Positions 1-10,125 of a DNA stretch of 34,753 bases are shown here, piece by piece. The DNA comes from Candidatus Brockarchaeota archaeon (GTDB lineage: Archaea > Thermoproteota > EX4484-205 > JAAOZP01), in contig JAFNIX010000021.1 in the NCBI GenBank assembly GCA_017601225.1, positions 1 to 34,753 on the forward strand. The letters run 5' to 3'. A program made the translations under genes and the position numbers. Under the pieces are notes generated by a model. It worked only from the letters and a program-made list of their open reading frames with translations. It was not told where the DNA came from and did no database searches. Positions within the stretch are counted from its first letter, which is position 1; each line of letters begins with the position of its first letter.

Positions 1-22
1 ACTGAATAGGGTATTCAACAAT

Positions 23-1189
23 ATGTTTTTAAAAAGCAACATTTTCCGCAATAGAGACGCGTTAAGGCATGATTATATTCCTGATCATCTTCCACATCGC
101 GAAAACGAGATAAAGTATATTGGTGAAGTGGTTGCTCCTCTTCTTCTTCATAATAAAGCCTCCAACCTGTTTGTTTATGGCAAACCGGGAACAGGTAAAA
201 CAGCTGTTGTAAGGTTTGTTTTGAATGCTCTTTCTAAGAAAGCTTCTGAGTTGAGGGCAAACATTAGATGCGTAATGGTTAATTCAAGGATGGAGGGTTC
301 TGAGTACAGGATCCTTGCATCAATATCCCGTCAAATAGGGCTTTCCGTACCTTTCACAGGGTTAGCTACTGCGGAAGTTTTTAGAAGAATTGTTAATTAT
401 ATAAAGGGCAACAATCTTTATCTTCTTATAGCTTTAGATGAGGTTGACGTGATCGTTAAAAAGGAGGGAGAAAACTTGCTGTATGAACTTTCAAGGATTA
501 ATGAAAGCTTTTCGTCTCACCGAGTTTCCTTCATTGGAATTTCTAACGAGATAACGTTTAAACAGATTCTCGACCCAAGAATATTGAGTGCTTTAAGCGA
601 GGAGGAGCTTGTTTTCAAGCCATACACTTCAGATGAGCTTTTCGATATTCTTACTGAGAGGGCTAAGGAAGCATTTTTTGATAGTGTTTGCGATCCTTTG
701 GTAATCAAATATATTGCTGCACTTTCTGCTTCTGAGCATGGCGATGCGAGAAGAGCGCTTGACCTGCTTAGAGTAGCAGCTGAGACGGCGGAGAGAGACA
801 GTAAATCAGCGATAACAGCAGAGTGTGTACAGGAGGCCCTTAGGAAGATCGAAAGGGACCAGGTTAACGAAGTTATAAAAACGCTTCCTATTCAGAGTAA
901 AATTCTTCTGGTTTCTATTTTAAGAAACCTTCGGGACCAGAGTGCTCAGCACACCAGCGGAGAAATATACGCTGAATACAGGAACATGGTTACAAACATA
1001 GGTTTAGAGCCTTTGACTGACAGAAGGCTTTCTTCCCTGCTTAACGAGCTGGAATCGGCCGGTATAATCTCTTCCAAACTGGTTAACATGGGCAGGTACG
1101 GGAGGACTAAAAAATACAGCCTTTCAGTGCCTCAAAACCATGTTTTTGAAGCCCTGAGGGAAGACACTCTTCTAAACGGTCTTTTATGA
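23..1189 (+). CDS. cdc6: Orc1/Cdc6 replication initiator
   Basis: This is an AAA+ origin-recognition ATPase that binds archaeal origins and loads the MCM helicase. Of its 388 residues, the Walker A GKPGTGKT lies at about 53-60, Walker B LLIALDEVD at 134-142, the sensor-1 Asn in GISN at about 175, and sensor 2 GDARRALDLL at 240-249. A winged-helix DNA-binding domain fills about 290-388. The N-terminal PHRENEI stretch is typical of the family. The length is normal for archaeal Orc1. The frame is open to the window edge, but the ATG gives the usual family N-terminus. An origin often lies beside such a gene; I recognise no clear origin-recognition box in the 390 bases downstream. The tRNA-like fragment just after the stop raises the possibility that this copy belongs to an integrated element. 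Family assignment is firm. Confidence 0.95.
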   Translation: MFLKSNIFRNRDALRHDYIPDHLPHRENEIKYIGEVVAPLLLHNKASNLFVYGKPGTGKTAVVRFVLNALSKKASELRANIRCVMVNSRMEGSEYRILASISRQIGLSVPFTGLATAEVFRRIVNYIKGNNLYLLIALDEVDVIVKKEGENLLYELSRINESFSSHRVSFIGISNEITFKQILDPRILSALSEEELVFKPYTSDELFDILTERAKEAFFDSVCDPLVIKYIAALSASEHGDARRALDLLRVAAETAERDSKSAITAECVQEALRKIERDQVNEVIKTLPIQSKILLVSILRNLRDQSAQHTSGEIYAEYRNMVTNIGLEPLTDRRLSSLLNELESAGIISSKLVNMGRYGRTKKYSLSVPQNHVFEALREDTLLNGLL

Positions 1190-1218
1190 GTTATGAGAAA
1201 CCATTCTCCTAAGTTTTA

Positions 1219-1240
1219 GGTTCAAATCTGGCCCTCGCCA
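1219..1240 (+). other. tRNA-Phe 3'-end remnant (possible attachment-site scar)
   Basis: These 22 bases match the last 22 bases of the tRNA-Phe gene at 31787-31910 (T-stem, T-loop, acceptor 3' strand and discriminator A) with one mismatch, C to T at 1229. No 5' half is present: there is no GGCGAGG acceptor partner upstream and the T-stem no longer pairs. Such isolated tRNA 3' ends are normally left by integration of plasmids or viruses at tRNA genes. The copy is inverted relative to the tRNA-Phe gene in this window, so the two are not a simple direct-repeat att pair. Confidence 0.6.
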
Positions 1241-1462
1241 AAATTTCTAACCTAATCGTATTTAGATGATAACCCAGATGAGATTGACGTGGAAGCAGTA
1301 TTCGCTCTCGTATTCATCAAAAATCTCTAGCTTTTCTATGTTAGGGGGCCATTTTTATTTGCTTTTAGATTTCTATCCGGTTGAAACTATCAACTGTTGG
1401 GTTGGGGATAAAAGTTTGATGGTGAAAATGAAGCTTTTTCTACAGTCCTCCGTATTTAAGGT

Positions 1463-1476
1463 TTAGCATGCGTTAA
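1463..1476 (+). repeat. TTAGCAYGC-type intergenic palindrome, copy 1
   Basis: The sequence is TTAGCATGCGTTAA. Related sites occur at 10085-10098, 31718-31733 and 34270-34283, all between genes. The function is unknown. Confidence 0.35.
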
Positions 1477-1549
1477 GAAGGATGCCTCTAAGGTTTTCTT
1501 CTAAAGAATAGTGTTGCACGCTATCTTTCATTATGCATTCCGTAAAAAC

Positions 1550-1559
1550 TTTATCTAAA
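1550..1559 (+). promoter_or_regulatory. TATA-like box for the secreted-protein operon
   Basis: TTTATCTAAA is centred about 30 bases before the ATG at 1584, with no ribosome-binding site between. That is the spacing expected for a leaderless archaeal transcript. Confidence 0.45.
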
Positions 1560-1583
1560 ACTCAAGCCTTTTTAATCTAGAGT

Positions 1584-3056
1584 ATGGTTAAACGCGCTTG
1601 GCTGGGGGGCCTGCTTGTTCTACTTTTCACAGTAGTGCTCGCCTCGCTTCCAACTGGTTTAAACTCTTCACTCCACGGATCCCTGGCCTCAGCAGCCCCC
1701 TCGTCATACTCTTGGAGCAGCCTGAGCAAGAATACAGTGGTAATAGCCTACTCTGTCGACGAGAGGATTTGGAACGGTGGAACAGGATACCTGCATGTCG
1801 ACGCTAAACCCGGCCAAGGAACCTACAGCGACACTAAGTCAACCACGGCAACAGTAACCGTGCCCGATGGTTTATCTGCAGGAGTCTATGTTTGCGGCGA
1901 CGACCGCAACCCTGTTCCAGACGGGTGGACTAGTCAAGACAAGTATCTGAGGCTAGAGGTCGATGGGGAAAAGGTTTACGAGCTTGGTAAGGAGTACTGG
2001 TGGGCGAAATGCTACTCTAAGGCTGCTACCCTAGGCCCGGGTATGCACGAGGTTAAGCTGACGATAGGCATCACCGTTAAGGTTTCCTCCTGCTTCGAGG
2101 AGCGCGACCTACACTGGGCCTCAATGGAAATAAGGCTTGAGGGAGGCGGGACAGTAATGGCCGAAACCCACAGTGCTGAAGCGATCCTAGACGGGAGCGT
2201 AACCCACGTTTTCACGTTCAGGCTACCTCAAGCAACAGGCGTGGGAAACATGAGTTGGACGGCGAGGTGGAATGGCGTGGAGAAAACGGGCTTTGGGACG
2301 CCGGGTGGCGTTCAGAAAGCTGTTTTCCAAGGTGTTAACAGGGACAGCTGGGTTTTCACAAGCCCTGTTGCGATAAGGGTTGGAGAATCCGCTCCTATCG
2401 TTAGCCCTAGCGATGGTTACGCTATCGACGCTGTTTACAACGAGGGCTCCGGTGAGGCTGGAATCCATAGGGTTGCCGTGGCCGTAAGCAATGGTGATGA
2501 AGTAGGGTTCACCTCGGCGAGATACCTCGTAACCGAGATTAAGCGTGAAACCAAGGTCGTCGGGGGAACGCTTATAGGCTCAGCAATATGGACGAATAGC
2601 GGCTCAACCATTACGTTCAACCAAACTATAGGCTACTATGCTTCAAACGGCTGGATCACGGAGAGGATTAGGAGCGGTGTCGAAACAGGCTCAGGCGTAA
2701 CAAGGGTTTTCCAAGAGATTAATGTTTCCAGGAAGGTGTCTTTCTCCTCTAAGAACAGGAGCGACGAGCTTGAGCTTACAACCAGGATCCCCCAGCTAAC
2801 CCTCGTATTCACCCACATCGTGGTCTCAGCCGAGAGGAGCGGTGAAAACGTTAACGTTAGAGCCTTCTGGGCACATGACAACAGCCCGGTAGCAGGGCTC
2901 AGGGTAAGGTGTTTCGAAACAGACCAGAGTGGAGTAACTGATCTTAACGGCAGGGTCTCGTTCAGAATAGCAGGCTCAGGCTTCGAGGTCACGGTTTACC
3001 CTGCTGAGGGCAGGAACGGGATAACAGCCTACGAGAAGGCTAGGGTTAGGCTATGA
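1584..3056 (+). CDS. secreted beta-rich protein of unknown family
   Basis: I do not recognise the family. The 490-residue product starts with a clear signal peptide (MVKRAW, then a hydrophobic run to about residue 22, then a Ser/Ala-rich stretch). The body alternates short hydrophobic and polar segments, as in extracellular beta-sandwich proteins. It contains Cys at about 104, 142 and 170 and a C-terminal Ig-like module (about 415-490) that includes the GVTDLNGRVSFRI type of strand pattern. The start is the first ATG after a TATA-like box. Its stop overlaps the start of the 2339-residue gene by four bases (ATGA), so the two are translationally coupled and probably act together at the cell surface. 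GC content is high, like the front of the next gene and unlike the genes beyond 10 kb. Confidence 0.75.
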   Translation: MVKRAWLGGLLVLLFTVVLASLPTGLNSSLHGSLASAAPSSYSWSSLSKNTVVIAYSVDERIWNGGTGYLHVDAKPGQGTYSDTKSTTATVTVPDGLSAGVYVCGDDRNPVPDGWTSQDKYLRLEVDGEKVYELGKEYWWAKCYSKAATLGPGMHEVKLTIGITVKVSSCFEERDLHWASMEIRLEGGGTVMAETHSAEAILDGSVTHVFTFRLPQATGVGNMSWTARWNGVEKTGFGTPGGVQKAVFQGVNRDSWVFTSPVAIRVGESAPIVSPSDGYAIDAVYNEGSGEAGIHRVAVAVSNGDEVGFTSARYLVTEIKRETKVVGGTLIGSAIWTNSGSTITFNQTIGYYASNGWITERIRSGVETGSGVTRVFQEINVSRKVSFSSKNRSDELELTTRIPQLTLVFTHIVVSAERSGENVNVRAFWAHDNSPVAGLRVRCFETDQSGVTDLNGRVSFRIAGSGFEVTVYPAEGRNGITAYEKARVRL

Positions 3057-6000
3057 GCCGGCTCAAGCACCTCATGAACCTCGCCAGGGCTTGGCCAATA
3101 TGCCTTGTCAACGCAGCGATAGCATACTTCACGATAACCGGCTTACTCTTCCTCCTAGCCCCAGATATCGCTGAGCTCATCATCAACCGTGTTCCAACGG
3201 CTAGACTGGTTTTAGCCACGGTTATTGTCTTCGTTTTCCTCAGCATTCTTCTCGTTTTGACCTATGCTGCATCGCTCTTCATCGTTAAGCGTGAGAGCAT
3301 AATCGACGGCTTTAAGGGGAACGGTGTAAAGCTGGTTAAAGGATTCCTGTTTCTCTCAATCTCGATCATCGCATGCCTAGCCATAATGTTTGCAGCGATC
3401 CATCAGGCTATCTTAACCCCTACCGGGGACGTTTTCAAACTCTTAGCGATGAGCTCTGGGGCAGGTTTAGCGGCATCCTTTCTCTTCGCTCTCCCACTCG
3501 TCTGGCTTATGGCTTCTCTAGCAAGAGAGAAACTCAGGATGGGTTTCAGGCTCCTAGCCGTAGTGGCGTTAGTCTTCCTAATGCTCACGATTCTCTCAAT
3601 ATACGGCCTCCTAGGCCTATTCATCGATTCCATGCTCATCCCAACGGTGGTAAGCCTCGTTAATCGAAGCAAAAAGGAGGAGGCTGGGGGTAACGGTGCC
3701 AAGGGAAACCGGCTCCACCGGCTTAAGCACGGGGGCTTAAAGAAGAAAATAGCCGCAACCACCCTCAGCATCCTAATACTGAGCACCAGCGTCTCGTTCA
3801 ACACCATGCTTGTCCTCGGGGAGGAGTCGAGGTTCAGCGAGGATAGGCTTAGAAGTCTTGTCTCAAAGGCCATCGCTGAAGGATGGAGCGCTGGGGAGCT
3901 TGCCAACGCTATCAAAGGCGACCCGGGGCTAAGCATTCTTTCAAACTACGACCTTAATAGCATAAGCATAGAGAGGGATGACGCTGGAAGCGTTGAGGTA
4001 ACGATACCGCTTAACGCTATGGGCTACGCAATATACAGAAAGGCTAGTAATAAGACAACGGTCTACGACGTTTACGCTCAAACCGGCTCAAGCGAGCTGG
4101 TCATAGGGGACAGGCGTTACGTTTTAGCCGGCTACAGGAGCAGGGAGGAAACCCTCGGCCCGTTTGAAAACCTTGGGGAAGCCTTAGCCAAGGAGAGCGA
4201 GGTTAAGAAGCATGCTAACGCCACCAGAATAACGTCCAACACTCTTTTCAAGACTGAGACCAGAGAAGCAACAAGGGTTGAGACCAAGTACGCTATTGTC
4301 CCAAAGGTGAGGGTAGCAAAATACGAGGTGTTGAAAGAGTTTGAAAACCAATGGGATGCTGAGAACTATCTCTACTGCCAGCTTGGAATGTTTGGACCCG
4401 CTGAGATTAAAGAGGTTGAGAAGAAAACATGGGTTTACTCCTACAGGCTTGCGTTCGACAGGGAAACCAAGGACAGGCGTGAAGCAATGATGATTGCAAG
4501 GGACGAGAACAACTACGTGGTTGAAGAGGTCAGGGAGAGAATCATGGTCTACGTTTTCGACAAGCACGCTCCCCTCTTCCTCGGGCCGATCTACCTCGGT
4601 CACCACTACGCCGGGGAGGTTAGAATCAGGAAGAATGTTTTCGAAAAAATGCTTGAAACCGGGATGGTTAAGACCGGTAGAGACCTGTGGGGCCTTGGAA
4701 ACCTTTTCTACTATTATGCTTCAGAAGGGGATGCTGGAACAAGGCTCTACAAGAAGGGGGAGGCAGAGGAGGAGGGCGACGTTACAGCTTGGAGAATACA
4801 CAGTAGAATAGACACTTCCCACTGGGAGACTAGAAAGGCATACCAGGTTGTTATCCCCAGGGGCTACGAGGAGAAGAAGGTCAGCATAGATGAGTTGCCG
4901 AGCTACGCGAAGGGCTTCGCCTCCAGACGCGACGCTGAAGCCTCGAAGAGCATTGTTGAACAGGGTTTGAAGAACTGGGCTAAGGACAGGGGCATGACCT
5001 ATATTTCATGTGGGATAGAATCATACGAGGAGAGAATAGCAAGCACTGAAACCTTCGCCAGAGAGGTTAAACAGTACTACGTTACTGCGACATTCCTGAA
5101 GCCTGTTTACGATGTTTACCAGCTTCAACCATACCACAGGGTTTGGAACGAGACATACTACGAGGAAACATGGGGCTGGGTTTTCAAAGGCTACGTCGAC
5201 AAGCCCCCTGAAACCTACAAGGTTTCAACATGGGTCTACACGCCCGAGGTTGCCAACTGGACGTCTAAAACATTCCTCGGAATAGTTACGGAGTGGGAAG
5301 CTCAAGTCTTAATGAGCACAGACCCACGATACGTGGCTGAGAAGCATAACACCACCACGATAACCAGGGAAGTATCCTACTACGATGTTTACAACGCTAC
5401 CTGGAGGCTGCTCTACCGCCATTACAAGCACGTTGTCCACCCGGTTCACGAGTACATCACAAACGGAAACATCTCCACCGGCGGAGCCTGGGCGTTCGAA
5501 AACCTGGGCGAAGCAAGCGGGGAAACATCATTCTCAACCTACCGGAGCAGCCCCAGCAGCCTGAGAATCGTCTCTAGGAACGGCAGGGGAGCCTGGAGGC
5601 AAACATTCCACTACGCGGGCGGCTCAAACCCAGTGTTATGCTTCTGGTACATTCTGAGAGGGAGCGGCGCAGTAGCGGTAAAGAAGCCCGACGGCTCAGC
5701 AAGCGTCTTCACCCTGGCTGAGAGCAGCGGCTGGAGCAGGTTCCATAGGGATTCCGGCGACGTCTTCAATCAAGCTGGCTACTACACTATATCATTCGTC
5801 GCCTCTGAGAACAGTGAGCTCATCGTCGACGATGTCAGCTTACATGTTGGAGGCTATGGCGAGTGGGTCTACCAGGGCGATATCGAGAAAAAGCCTGAAA
5901 ACGTTCCCTCCAGCGAGAAGTACGAGGCCTTCTATAAAATCGAGAACAAGAGGCTCATAGGGATCTTTGAGGAGAATGTTGCGAACCAGTATCCCACCCC

Positions 6001-9000
6001 GCCCTATATTAAGGAGTTCAGGAAGAGGGAGAGGGTTAGCTACGATGTAGACCTCTACAAGCTTTACTATCTTGAGGGCGGAGTAGTCAGGTACAGGGTG
6101 TTCCACTGGGAGAAATACGAGGTTCCAATAGTTGTCAGGAAGGAGGAGACTGGGGCAAGCTGGGTTCTGGTTGAAACCGGTGTTGAAACCGACATTGGCC
6201 AACGTATCCTCATCGAGTCGAACGTGCCTGAGAACGTTGTTAGAACAAAATACAGCGACCCAACTAAATACTACCTTGTCCCCAAGGTTGTTGACTCCGG
6301 CGAGGCTCTCGAGTTAGTGTGCGAAACCCTCGATGGGAATCTTGCGAGAAAATATGAGAAAGAGGGCTACGTGGTTAAGAGCGCTAGGGTTTCAGCGGCG
6401 AACCCGATGAGGTTCAGCATGAGGGTTCTTCAAGCATCTGTTGAGAAGAATGAGCTGGGCATGCTTGGGAAGCAGAACCTTCTCCACGTAGCCATAGCCA
6501 ACCCTACCGGAGATACTTTAACCTATCAGGTTGTCCTAGAGGCTGAGGGCGGGGAGAAGGTTGAGTACCCTTCGACGCAGGCTCCAGCCTCATCGCCAGC
6601 TTTCGAGGCTGAGAGGATCGTCTCCATCCTTGTCGCGGAGCCGGGCAGCTGGCTTCTAGCGGTTCCGAGGGAGGGAGCCTCATACCAGCTGGTCTTCACC
6701 GTCTGGGTCAGGAGGACCTATGAGGGCATGCATGGCGGCTACAGTGAGAACGTGGCTTCGGCGAGCGAAGCATTAGCATGCAGCCTGCTGGTTAAGGTTT
6801 TGAGGAACGGTAGGCTTGTTGCGAGGCAGAGGATCCTAGAGTCCTTCGAGTCCTTCAACTTGGGCAGAGTCATAGCGCGACACCCGTTTGACTTCGCCCA
6901 GGGCTTCCTAGCTGCCATAGGCTTAGGAATCCTAACCATGCTTGCCCCAGAAGTAGGCCTAGCCCTAACCATCATAGGCTTGGCGACGAGCACCGTAGTC
7001 GGAACCATCGGAACAATAGCGACCGGCGACCCCATGTTTTTCCTAACATACGGGCCGACTGGAATCATAGTGTTGCCGATGAGGGCTCTGGCAGACCCGA
7101 CGCTGGATGATGAGACTAGATGCAAGGTTATAGGTGCTCTAGTCGGAGCCCTGGGCGTCGCAGTAGCCAGGGAGATTAGCAACCAGCTCTACATCAGCTA
7201 CGCGCCTGAAGAATGCAAGCCATTGCTAAGAAGCATAGAAGGCATGTATGGCACCGCTACCGCTGCGAGGGTTGCGAGGGGCCTCATCCAGCTAGACTAC
7301 TATTGTTCAAACCCGGGCTCGATGAGCATGCTGAGGGAGGCTCTAACCATAAGCCTAGAGAAGGGGAGCATAAGGGAGTTTTCCCTACTGATGGACAGGG
7401 TTTCAGAGCTAAGTCCAGGGTTCCTGAGCAGGCATGCGGACGAGATTGCTTTAAGCATAGCCCTGCCCGACCCGAGTAACAAGCTCTCAATCCTCCTCAG
7501 CCTTAGTCCCGGTGAGGTAGACGCGTTAGCAGCGGAGTACCGTGATAATCTTGATGCGATGGTGAGCGGAGCCTTGTTGAAGAAGCTCGGGGCCGAAGGA
7601 TCAATAGTGCTCCACAGGCTCGAGGCAAACAGGCTTGAAATCATGGTTGAGAAAAGCGTTGCTGAAAAACTGTTTAAAGACATTAGGGAGGGACAGTACG
7701 CATGGTTCCGGCTTGTTGGGGAGAAAGGCGAGGTTAGCGTAGGCCTACCCTTCAAGGAGATTGTGCTCAATGCCAAGGACTGGAGAAACTACCTCCTCTT
7801 CTCACTTACTGATGACCATGTTGGCGAAGCAACCGGGATTCTCCTCGGAGATGTTAAGGTGGCTCTAGACTTCACTCCACCCCTGGGCGACATGGGCTTC
7901 CCATACTACGGCTCCTCAGGCTGGGGCTACGGAGCAATAGGCCCGGGAGGAGTGAGGACGAGCATTGGAACATATTTCACACGGGGCTTGTCGCAAGAGT
8001 TGGTTTGGAGTAGCGACGTAGGCTATAGCGGCGTCGAGCTAAACAAGCTGGCTTTAAGCGTAGACATTGGAGGACAGAGAGTGCTTTTCCTAGAGGGGAT
8101 GACTCCGCTAGCAGCCTACGGGGGAAGCTACCTTCCAGCGGTGATCATCGAGGACAAGGCTGGGCTGAGGCTCGGAGAGCATGCAACACCAAGCGGGGGA
8201 AGCCTAGTTCTATCTGAAAGCAGCCTAGCTAAGGCAGGGATTCAAACAGGGCTCGTCAACATAATCTACCCGAACAAGGAGGCCTACACGACCATCTACA
8301 CCGGGGGAAGCCTCCAGATACCGTTACTCTCATACTCCTCTGGAGCATTCGTAGGAGTCCAAGAGGTTGAGACGAGAATTATTTGGACCAGCATTGGGCA
8401 GAGGGAATTCTATGGCCAGATAGCGAGCATAAGCCAGTTGCTTGAAAGTATCCTTAGAAGGCGCTTAGAGGAATTCATTAAAATACTGTTGCAGAGCGAC
8501 CTCACTGATACTCAGGCATTAGACATAGCGAACGAGCTCGTTAGAAACATCGAGTGGCTAAAGACGTTCAGCGATGAGAAGAGTATTGAGCTGGTTAAGA
8601 AGATAACTGAATATGTTAAGAAAGAATATACTGCTGAGGAAGCGAGGGAGAGGGTTAAGCAGGAAAGCGAGCAATACGTTAAGAATATTGAGAAGGAGAT
8701 AGTTGCTTTCCTTCAAGACATTGGGGATCCCGAGCTAGCTAAAGAGATCGCCAGCCTATTCGCATGCATCAAGGGGAACCTGCCGGATTGGGTTGATGCC
8801 GCTAAATGGCTCCTCGACATATTGAAGAGGGTTCGTGGCGAAAAGGGAAATGCTGGGCTAAAGATAGTCGTTGAGAAAATATTCAAATATTCCGAGGGGG
8901 GTTGTGCACAAGCTTCATCAATAGTCAGCGAACTCAGGAAGAAAAGCATCGAACAGGCATGGGAGGAACTTAGCAGGCTGATAAACTACCCCGAAGGTCT

Positions 9001-10072
9001 TAAGATAAAAAGCATCCTTAAAAAGGAGGGTGACAGGTTTAGGATATATGTATCGAAAACGCTGTTAGAGTCTTACCTTGGAAGTGAAGCCTGCTGGGTG
9101 AGGATTGATGTAAAGGGTAGGACGCTCTATAAAGAGTATGCCTCTTCAATCTATCATTTTAACCTTCCGGAGGATATCGGAGAAGACAGTGAGGAGGTTG
9201 AAGTAACAATTGTCAAAATTACTACCTACGAGTTCATGGAGGATGTCCTAAGGAGGACAGGCGTACCTTTCGACATCGCTTTCAGCTCAGGAAAATATCA
9301 ACTGATCGTGGAAGGAAAAGAAGTCTGCGAATTATTATTAAGCAAGGATGTCCATTATGATAATGGGAATCATGGTCCGGCGGTAATCTTAGCGATAAGG
9401 GATTATGAGGGCGAAGAACACCTGATTAAGCTGGTTCATAAGGAGTCTAAGCGCTACGTCTCTAAAATAAAGGTTAGAGATCATTTCAGAGAAATCGAAA
9501 GTATGTCTTATAAGGACGAGTGGAAAAAACTCGAGATAGAATACTTCTCAGGAGAGGACGAGGAAACAGCGTCTTACAGAATATATTTCGAGGACCCGAA
9601 GGCAGTTTTACTTAGGAAATTTATTGAACTTAAAAAGATCCTTGAAGAAGGACACGAAGATCCTAATCTTGAGGGAGATATTGGTCAAGAATACATTAGA
9701 CTTTACTTAAGGAACAAAATAAAGATGGAGGTGTCTAGATTGCTGGATTTTCCGGAGAATGAACTCGAGATGACAGGACCGTTTAGGTCTGGACCAGACT
9801 TTCACATATATCGTAAAGGTAAATTGGTCATGATAATTGAGCTCGAGACCACGAGAACAGGTGATATAGCAAAGCGAATGAGTAGGGGAAAGAATCAGTT
9901 GAATAAATATTTCACTCAAGATGGGTGGAAAGATTACTTCAAAAAGGTCAAGTATGGGCTTCCCATGGTGATAGCGCTTGATCTAGATAAGATCATCGCA
10001 TCGAAGTTTGCAGAAGGTATTGAACCCATATTCGGTGATTTAGTAATAAATCTAAACTATGAAGAAGGTTAA
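3053..10072 (+). CDS. giant membrane-anchored surface protein with C-terminal nuclease-like module (candidate polymorphic toxin)
   Basis: This is a single 2339-residue frame. Residues 1-210 hold about five membrane helices resembling archaeal DUF4013-type regions. After a Lys/Arg-rich linker, a further hydrophobic segment lies at about 235-258. A very long, probably extracellular part follows, rich in Tyr, Trp and Val with recurring aromatic patterns such as YDVY and YYEETWGWVF. A hydrophobic Gly/Ala patch lies at about 1279-1343, and charged helical and coiled-coil stretches at about 1790-1900. The last 150 residues contain SGPDFHIY and MIIELETT (Asp2249, Glu2263, Glu2265), reminiscent of PD-(D/E)xK nucleases, but the usual ExK lysine is missing. 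GC drops sharply from about nt 8820 onward, suggesting that the tail was exchanged. Anchor, long stalk and swapped C-terminal domain fit polymorphic toxins; this is inference. A surface receptor or adhesin is the alternative. Confidence 0.7.
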   Translation: MSRLKHLMNLARAWPICLVNAAIAYFTITGLLFLLAPDIAELIINRVPTARLVLATVIVFVFLSILLVLTYAASLFIVKRESIIDGFKGNGVKLVKGFLFLSISIIACLAIMFAAIHQAILTPTGDVFKLLAMSSGAGLAASFLFALPLVWLMASLAREKLRMGFRLLAVVALVFLMLTILSIYGLLGLFIDSMLIPTVVSLVNRSKKEEAGGNGAKGNRLHRLKHGGLKKKIAATTLSILILSTSVSFNTMLVLGEESRFSEDRLRSLVSKAIAEGWSAGELANAIKGDPGLSILSNYDLNSISIERDDAGSVEVTIPLNAMGYAIYRKASNKTTVYDVYAQTGSSELVIGDRRYVLAGYRSREETLGPFENLGEALAKESEVKKHANATRITSNTLFKTETREATRVETKYAIVPKVRVAKYEVLKEFENQWDAENYLYCQLGMFGPAEIKEVEKKTWVYSYRLAFDRETKDRREAMMIARDENNYVVEEVRERIMVYVFDKHAPLFLGPIYLGHHYAGEVRIRKNVFEKMLETGMVKTGRDLWGLGNLFYYYASEGDAGTRLYKKGEAEEEGDVTAWRIHSRIDTSHWETRKAYQVVIPRGYEEKKVSIDELPSYAKGFASRRDAEASKSIVEQGLKNWAKDRGMTYISCGIESYEERIASTETFAREVKQYYVTATFLKPVYDVYQLQPYHRVWNETYYEETWGWVFKGYVDKPPETYKVSTWVYTPEVANWTSKTFLGIVTEWEAQVLMSTDPRYVAEKHNTTTITREVSYYDVYNATWRLLYRHYKHVVHPVHEYITNGNISTGGAWAFENLGEASGETSFSTYRSSPSSLRIVSRNGRGAWRQTFHYAGGSNPVLCFWYILRGSGAVAVKKPDGSASVFTLAESSGWSRFHRDSGDVFNQAGYYTISFVASENSELIVDDVSLHVGGYGEWVYQGDIEKKPENVPSSEKYEAFYKIENKRLIGIFEENVANQYPTPPYIKEFRKRERVSYDVDLYKLYYLEGGVVRYRVFHWEKYEVPIVVRKEETGASWVLVETGVETDIGQRILIESNVPENVVRTKYSDPTKYYLVPKVVDSGEALELVCETLDGNLARKYEKEGYVVKSARVSAANPMRFSMRVLQASVEKNELGMLGKQNLLHVAIANPTGDTLTYQVVLEAEGGEKVEYPSTQAPASSPAFEAERIVSILVAEPGSWLLAVPREGASYQLVFTVWVRRTYEGMHGGYSENVASASEALACSLLVKVLRNGRLVARQRILESFESFNLGRVIARHPFDFAQGFLAAIGLGILTMLAPEVGLALTIIGLATSTVVGTIGTIATGDPMFFLTYGPTGIIVLPMRALADPTLDDETRCKVIGALVGALGVAVAREISNQLYISYAPEECKPLLRSIEGMYGTATAARVARGLIQLDYYCSNPGSMSMLREALTISLEKGSIREFSLLMDRVSELSPGFLSRHADEIALSIALPDPSNKLSILLSLSPGEVDALAAEYRDNLDAMVSGALLKKLGAEGSIVLHRLEANRLEIMVEKSVAEKLFKDIREGQYAWFRLVGEKGEVSVGLPFKEIVLNAKDWRNYLLFSLTDDHVGEATGILLGDVKVALDFTPPLGDMGFPYYGSSGWGYGAIGPGGVRTSIGTYFTRGLSQELVWSSDVGYSGVELNKLALSVDIGGQRVLFLEGMTPLAAYGGSYLPAVIIEDKAGLRLGEHATPSGGSLVLSESSLAKAGIQTGLVNIIYPNKEAYTTIYTGGSLQIPLLSYSSGAFVGVQEVETRIIWTSIGQREFYGQIASISQLLESILRRRLEEFIKILLQSDLTDTQALDIANELVRNIEWLKTFSDEKSIELVKKITEYVKKEYTAEEARERVKQESEQYVKNIEKEIVAFLQDIGDPELAKEIASLFACIKGNLPDWVDAAKWLLDILKRVRGEKGNAGLKIVVEKIFKYSEGGCAQASSIVSELRKKSIEQAWEELSRLINYPEGLKIKSILKKEGDRFRIYVSKTLLESYLGSEACWVRIDVKGRTLYKEYASSIYHFNLPEDIGEDSEEVEVTIVKITTYEFMEDVLRRTGVPFDIAFSSGKYQLIVEGKEVCELLLSKDVHYDNGNHGPAVILAIRDYEGEEHLIKLVHKESKRYVSKIKVRDHFREIESMSYKDEWKKLEIEYFSGEDEETASYRIYFEDPKAVLLRKFIELKKILEEGHEDPNLEGDIGQEYIRLYLRNKIKMEVSRLLDFPENELEMTGPFRSGPDFHIYRKGKLVMIIELETTRTGDIAKRMSRGKNQLNKYFTQDGWKDYFKKVKYGLPMVIALDLDKIIASKFAEGIEPIFGDLVINLNYEEG

Positions 10073-10084
10073 TAGAACTAGCGC

Positions 10085-10098
10085 GTTAGGCATGCTAA
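10085..10098 (-). repeat. TTAGCAYGC-type intergenic palindrome, copy 2
   Basis: The minus strand reads TTAGCATGCCTAAC. It lies 13 bases after the giant gene's stop and is inverted relative to copy 1, which precedes the same operon. Confidence 0.3.
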
Positions 10099-10125
10099 AA
10101 CTTAATCTCTGCCTCTTTCTCTCAT

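Larger units (their letters stand above)
1190..1583. other. intergenic region after orc1
   Basis: No convincing gene is present. The stretch holds the tRNA-Phe 3'-end-like fragment (1219-1240), a palindromic TTAGCATGCGTTAA site (1463-1476) and a TATA-like TTTATCTAAA (1550-1559). A 66-codon open frame at 1266-1466 has no ribosome site and no recognisable composition, and I do not call it. Confidence 0.5.

Noticed and set aside
1266..1466. 66-codon open frame after orc1
   Set aside because: No ribosome site, no TATA at the right distance, no recognisable composition.
6739..7182. 147-codon minus-strand frame and other long antisense frames inside the giant gene
   Set aside because: GC-rich coding sequence produces long shadow frames. 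Their translations are low-complexity and lack starts with signals.
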